From an uncultured Eubacteriales bacterium (GTDB taxonomy: Bacteria; Bacillota; Clostridia; Lachnospirales; Lachnospiraceae): 8,277 nucleotides of DNA. This document shows, in pieces, positions 5,639-8,277 of the stretch. The translations under genes were made by a program, and so were the position numbers. The notes below the pieces were generated by a model. The model did not search any database, was not told where the DNA came from, and worked only from the letters and a program-made list of their open reading frames with translations. How positions within the stretch are numbered: the stretch's first letter is position 1; each line of letters opens with the position of its first letter. The stretch covers positions 1 to 8,277 of the forward strand of contig UQVN01000143.1 in the NCBI GenBank assembly GCA_900544525.1. The letters are read 5' to 3'.

Positions 5639-7160
5639 AATATTTCTGTTCCATTCCTCGATAAGCAATAGCCTCTATCATATGTTTCTCTTGAATATGC
5701 TCAGAAGCCTCTAAATCGGCGATTGTCCTAGCTACTTTTAAAATTCGATAATAAGTCCTAGCAGACCATTTTTTCTTCCGAAATACGTCTTTTAGGCACT
5801 TTTTTGCATTTTCCTCCATAATACAAAATTTTTCCAGCTGTTTTTGGTTTAATTGTCCATTAAAATCAACAGAGACTCCTTCATATCTCTCTTTTTGAAT
5901 TTCTACTGCTTGCTCCACCCTTTTTCGAATAACAGCAGAACTTTCTCCTTTGTTTCTCATTTGCAACTCTTCATAAGAAAGAGGATGAACTTCTGCCATT
6001 AAATCAATTCTCTCTAACAAAGGATGACTGATTTTTCCTAAATAACGCCGAATTTGCAATGGCGTACAATGACATTTTTCTTGATTTGGATAATAGCCAC
6101 ATGGACAAGGATTCATAGCTCCAAGAAATAAGATGTCGGCAGGATAAGCAAAACTGCCTTGCATTCTTGTAATATTAATTTCCCTCTCCTCTAACGGTTG
6201 TCTTAGTACTTCTAAAACATTTCTTTGAAATTCTGGCAACTCATCAAGAAATAGGACACCATAATGGGCCAAACTGATTTCTCCTGGGCTTGGAACTCTT
6301 CCACCTCCAATTAAAGCCGTTTCTGTAATCGTATGATGAGGAGAACGAAATGGCCTTCCTGTAATCAACGGATTTTTATGGTTTAACTTCCCCTTGATGC
6401 TATAGACCTTCGTAATTTCTAAACTTTCCTCCATCGTAAGCGCTGGCATAATCGTTGGAATCCGACTAGCGATCATCGATTTTCCTGTTCCTGGTGCTCC
6501 AAGAAGAAGCAAATTATGTCTTCCTGCAGCAGCAATTTCTGCAGCTCTTTTTGCAAATTCCTGCCCAATGACTTCTTCAAAATCATTTTCATTTCTTGTC
6601 GTTTTCCCCAATAATTCTCTTCCATTCATCACCGTTGGAATCCGTTTTTTGGGTTCTTTTAATAACTGTACAACCTCTTTTAAGTTCCGAACACCGATAA
6701 CATCAATGCCCTCGACAACCGCCCCCTCTAATCGATTTTCATAGGGAACAAAACAAACCTTCAATCCTTGACTTTTTGCAAAAGATACCATTGGTAAAAT
6801 ACCATTTACAGGCTGTATATCGCCATTTAAGCCCACTTCTCCTATAAAACATAATTTATTTAACTCTTGACTTGGAAAATACCCATAAGATGTCAATATT
6901 GCGATTGCAATGGGTAAATCGAAAGCGGATCCTTCTTTTCTAAAATCCGCTGGTGAAAAATTAATTGTGATTCTCTTAGGTGGTAATTGATATCCCATAT
7001 GATAGAGAGCTGTAAGAACTCGTTCTTTGGCTTCTCTTACCTCTGTTGATAAAGAACCGACCATAGAAATGCCAGGAAGTCCATTTCGAACATCGACTTC
7101 CACTTGTAATAAAACTCCTTGTAGCCCCATAAGACTACAGCTAATTACTTTACTGTACAT
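5631..7160 (-). CDS. comM: ComM/YifB-family AAA+ ATPase (Mg-chelatase-like)
   Basis: ComM is a hexameric AAA+ helicase that speeds branch migration during natural transformation; the family is often annotated as Mg chelatase subunit ChlI or YifB although it has no chelatase role. It has 509 residues, typical for the family. An N-terminal domain with a Lon-type fold (about 1-165) opens with SCSLMGLQGVLLQVEVDV and GLPGISMVG. The AAA+ core has Walker A GAPGTGKS (221-228), RPFRSPHHT (269-277), Walker B VLFLDE (302-307), the cysteine-containing loop NPCPCGYYPN...CHC (Cys352, 354, 363, 365) and a likely arginine finger at Arg384 (LLERIDL). The C-terminal helical domain ends in SARTYYRILKVARTIADLE. 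The start at 7160 fits the family; an upstream in-frame ATG at 7226 would add 22 unrelated residues and lies within the promoter. GGAAG lies just before the chosen ATG. It is the first gene of a probable comM-dprA-topA unit. Confidence 0.95.
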   Translation of the reverse strand: MYSKVISCSLMGLQGVLLQVEVDVRNGLPGISMVGSLSTEVREAKERVLTALYHMGYQLPPKRITINFSPADFRKEGSAFDLPIAIAILTSYGYFPSQELNKLCFIGEVGLNGDIQPVNGILPMVSFAKSQGLKVCFVPYENRLEGAVVEGIDVIGVRNLKEVVQLLKEPKKRIPTVMNGRELLGKTTRNENDFEEVIGQEFAKRAAEIAAAGRHNLLLLGAPGTGKSMIASRIPTIMPALTMEESLEITKVYSIKGKLNHKNPLITGRPFRSPHHTITETALIGGGRVPSPGEISLAHYGVLFLDELPEFQRNVLEVLRQPLEEREINITRMQGSFAYPADILFLGAMNPCPCGYYPNQEKCHCTPLQIRRYLGKISHPLLERIDLMAEVHPLSYEELQMRNKGESSAVIRKRVEQAVEIQKERYEGVSVDFNGQLNQKQLEKFCIMEENAKKCLKDVFRKKKWSARTYYRILKVARTIADLEASEHIQEKHMIEAIAYRGMEQKYWG

Positions 7161-7197
7161 AACTTCCTTTCCCTCTCCAAGAAAAGGTATTATCCTC

Positions 7198-7226
7198 AAT
7201 ATATCATATCTATTTCTAAAAATCAA
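7198..7226 (-). promoter_or_regulatory. comM-dprA(-topA) promoter
   Basis: The -35 is TTGATT (7226-7221), the spacer is 17 nt, and the -10 is TATATT (7203-7198) preceded by TG-A, an extended -10. Predicted transcription start is near 7191, leaving a leader of about 30 nt. An overlapping alternative is TTGTTT (7230-7225), 16 nt, TATGAT (7208-7203). The gene upstream ends in a strong terminator, so comM needs its own promoter. Confidence 0.65.
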
Positions 7227-7324
7227 ACAAGTCCTTCATTCCTTGACTCAGATTTCCTCTCATAGAATAAAGTATGGGATACACATGTTTCATGATTTTA
7301 GATTTCTTATAAATTAGGTCTTAC

Positions 7325-7367
7325 AAAAAAAACTTCCCTACGCAAGCAAATGCTTGTATAGAGAAGT
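7325..7367 (-). terminator. nrdR rho-independent terminator
   Basis: In minus-strand RNA ACUUCUCUA (7367-7359) pairs with UAGGGAAGU (7340-7332), nine pairs with one U-G. An inner stem CAAGC-ATTT-GCTTG extends it across one mismatch. A run of T's (7331-7325) follows. The stem begins 5 nt after the nrdR stop codon. The plus strand also has a T-run after the stem, so it may be bidirectional. Confidence 0.92.
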
Positions 7368-7372
7368 CTTTT

Positions 7373-7840
7373 TTAATTTATTTCTGACTTATTATGAAAC
7401 ATTTTCTTTAACTCATCCATGAAAGTTTCTACGTCTTTGAACTCACGATAAATAGAGGCAAATCGCACATAAGCAACTTCATCTAAATCTTTTAATTTAT
7501 CCATAACGATTTCGCCAATTTTCATACTTTCAATTTCTTTTTCTTCCATGTTGAAGATCGTATTTTCAATCGATTCCACTGTAGATTCAATTTGCTCCAT
7601 AGAAACTGGACGTTTATGACAAGAACGCACAATACCCGATTTTATTTTATTTCGATCATATGGTTCTCTATTTTTATCTTTTTTAATTACAATTAATGGG
7701 ATCGTTTCCACTTTTTCATAAGTCGTAAAGCGTTTTCCGCAATTTTCACACTCTCTTCTTCTTCGAATGGAAGTATTATCGTCCGCAGGTCGTGAATCAA
7801 TTACCCTCGAACTGTCTTGGTTACAAAATGGACATTTCAT
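7373..7840 (-). CDS. nrdR: transcriptional repressor NrdR
   Basis: NrdR is the zinc-ribbon/ATP-cone repressor of ribonucleotide reductase genes; it senses ATP/dATP and binds NrdR boxes upstream of nrd operons. It has 155 residues from the chosen start, normal for the family. The zinc ribbon is MKCPFC (Cys3, Cys6) and CENCGKRF (Cys31, Cys34), with the basic DNA-contacting stretch SIRRRRE between. The ATP-cone (about 49-139) includes IKKDKNREPYDRNKI and ends in VAYVRFASIYREFKD. The ATG at 7840 gives the standard MKCPFC N-terminus and has AAAGGA about 8 nt upstream; an ATG at 7849 would add only three residues (MSL) and almost touches that site. In clostridia nrdR commonly follows ylmC downstream of sigE-sigG, which fits the next gene. 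It has its own strong promoter and its own terminator. Confidence 0.97.
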   Translation of the reverse strand: MKCPFCNQDSSRVIDSRPADDNTSIRRRRECENCGKRFTTYEKVETIPLIVIKKDKNREPYDRNKIKSGIVRSCHKRPVSMEQIESTVESIENTIFNMEEKEIESMKIGEIVMDKLKDLDEVAYVRFASIYREFKDVETFMDELKKMFHNKSEIN

Positions 7841-7949
7841 CAATGACATCCTTTCCGCCTGTGTTCTGCTTCCCTCGCTTGCATCAATCGCTCACAAATT
7901 CTCTTAATTTTTACAGAAACACTACTTGTATATAACTTATTTTTTCTTC

Positions 7950-7978
7950 ATTATAGGGAAAATCCCCCATTAGGTCAA
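7950..7978 (-). promoter_or_regulatory. nrdR sigma-A promoter
   Basis: The -35 is TTGACC (7978-7973), the spacer is 17 nt, and the -10 is a perfect TATAAT (7955-7950). This is the strongest promoter match in the window. The predicted transcription start is near 7943, leaving a leader of about 100 nt. The spacer contains the short inverted repeat GGGA-TTT-TCCC just upstream of the -10. Confidence 0.85.
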
Positions 7979-8013
7979 GAGTTTTCATTTGATTTCCATT
8001 GATTTTTCCTGTT

Positions 8014-8277
8014 TTAATTATGTTTTTTATCAATCTTACATCTTTCTTTTGTCACTTCTGGCTCTACATCAACAATAATAATATCCGCTCCGATTCGAAC
8101 GATCTCATTATAACAAATACAAAATTCAGGGTTTTTTCCAAGACACCCAAAAAATTTTCCAGGACCAGGAATAATAATCTGACAGATCTGTCCTGTACAA
8201 GCATCAAACTCTAAATCTGACACAAATCCCATCCGACAACCATCTCTACAATTGATCACTTCTTTTTGTCTAAGCTC
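8014..8277 (-). CDS. ylmC: YlmC/YmxH-family PRC-barrel protein, 5' end beyond the window
   Basis: This is a small PRC-barrel-fold protein of the YlmC/YmxH sporulation-associated family, whose exact role is not well defined. The frame is open to the window edge: ELRQKEVIN precedes the first internal start (GTG at 8259), and this matches the normal family N-terminus, so only a few codons are missing. The visible 87 residues include RMGFVSDLEFD, then the family signature IIIPGPGKFFG (34-44), then IVRIGADIIIVDV, and a Lys-rich tail. It is unusually rich in cysteine, with eight (positions 10, 14, 27, 32, 45, 53, 55, 80 of the visible part). In clostridia this gene commonly lies between sigG and nrdR, so sporulation sigma factor genes may lie just upstream; that is an inference. 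No terminator is obvious before the nrdR promoter, so some read-through into nrdR is possible. Confidence 0.9.
   Translation of the reverse strand, partial: ELRQKEVINCRDGCRMGFVSDLEFDACTGQICQIIIPGPGKFFGCLGKNPEFCICYNEIVRIGADIIIVDVEPEVTKERCKIDKKHN

Noticed and set aside
7210..7224. CodY-box-like GATTTTTAGAAATAG in the comM promoter
   Set aside because: It has five mismatches to the 15-base consensus, too weak in AT-rich DNA despite its suggestive position between -35 and -10.
7161..7322. Search for an SOS/LexA box upstream of comM
   Set aside because: No GAAC-N4-GTTC-type palindrome is present; the closest, GAAACATGTGTAT, does not fit.
8014..8259. ylmC starting at the internal GTG at 8259
   Set aside because: The frame stays open to the edge and the upstream codons ELRQKE match the family N-terminus, so the true start is beyond the window.

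Overview
This window is a chromosomal housekeeping segment of an AT-rich, Gram-positive, spore-forming anaerobe. The best fit is a member of the Clostridia, most likely Lachnospiraceae. The reasons are a CodY with the Firmicutes-type helix-turn-helix, a YlmC/YmxH-type sporulation-associated protein next to nrdR, a TopA with three C-terminal zinc ribbons, Firmicutes sigma-A promoters and strong GGAGG-type ribosome binding sites. The genus cannot be fixed from the sequence alone. Every supported gene is on the minus strand, so transcription runs from high to low coordinates. I see no mobile element, CRISPR array, tRNA or rRNA.

Layout in transcription order: (1) 8277-8014, a ylmC/ymxH-type PRC-barrel gene whose first few codons lie beyond the window; (2) nrdR (7840-7373), with a near-consensus promoter (TTGACC-17-TATAAT) and a strong terminator; (3) a probable comM-dprA-topA transcription unit starting at a promoter at 7226-7198, with comM and dprA 2 nt apart and topA 71 nt further on; (4) codY (2269-1499), with its own promoter, a tandem repeat overlapping the -35, a 12/15 match to the CodY box just after the predicted start of transcription, and a terminator about 100 nt after the stop codon; (5) rpsB (1001-279), with its own extended -10 promoter, a structured 100-nt leader and a terminator hairpin. 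The last 203 bases hold no gene, and tsf, the usual partner of rpsB, is not in the window.

How the genes relate: ComM and DprA handle incoming single-stranded DNA (branch migration and RecA loading). TopA relaxes negative supercoils. CodY is the global branched-chain amino acid/GTP-sensing repressor. NrdR represses ribonucleotide reductase genes. RpsB is ribosomal protein S2. The dprA-topA...codY...rpsB order is a compact version of the Bacillus subtilis order, in which trmFO, xerC and hslVU sit between topA and codY; none of them is here.

The most interesting signals are in the non-coding gaps: a probable CodY autoregulation site, a foldable rpsB leader that also carries an open frame ending in the rpsB ribosome binding site, and G-U-compensated hairpins at three gene ends. 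I found no clear previously undescribed system; the regulatory leads are modest and testable.
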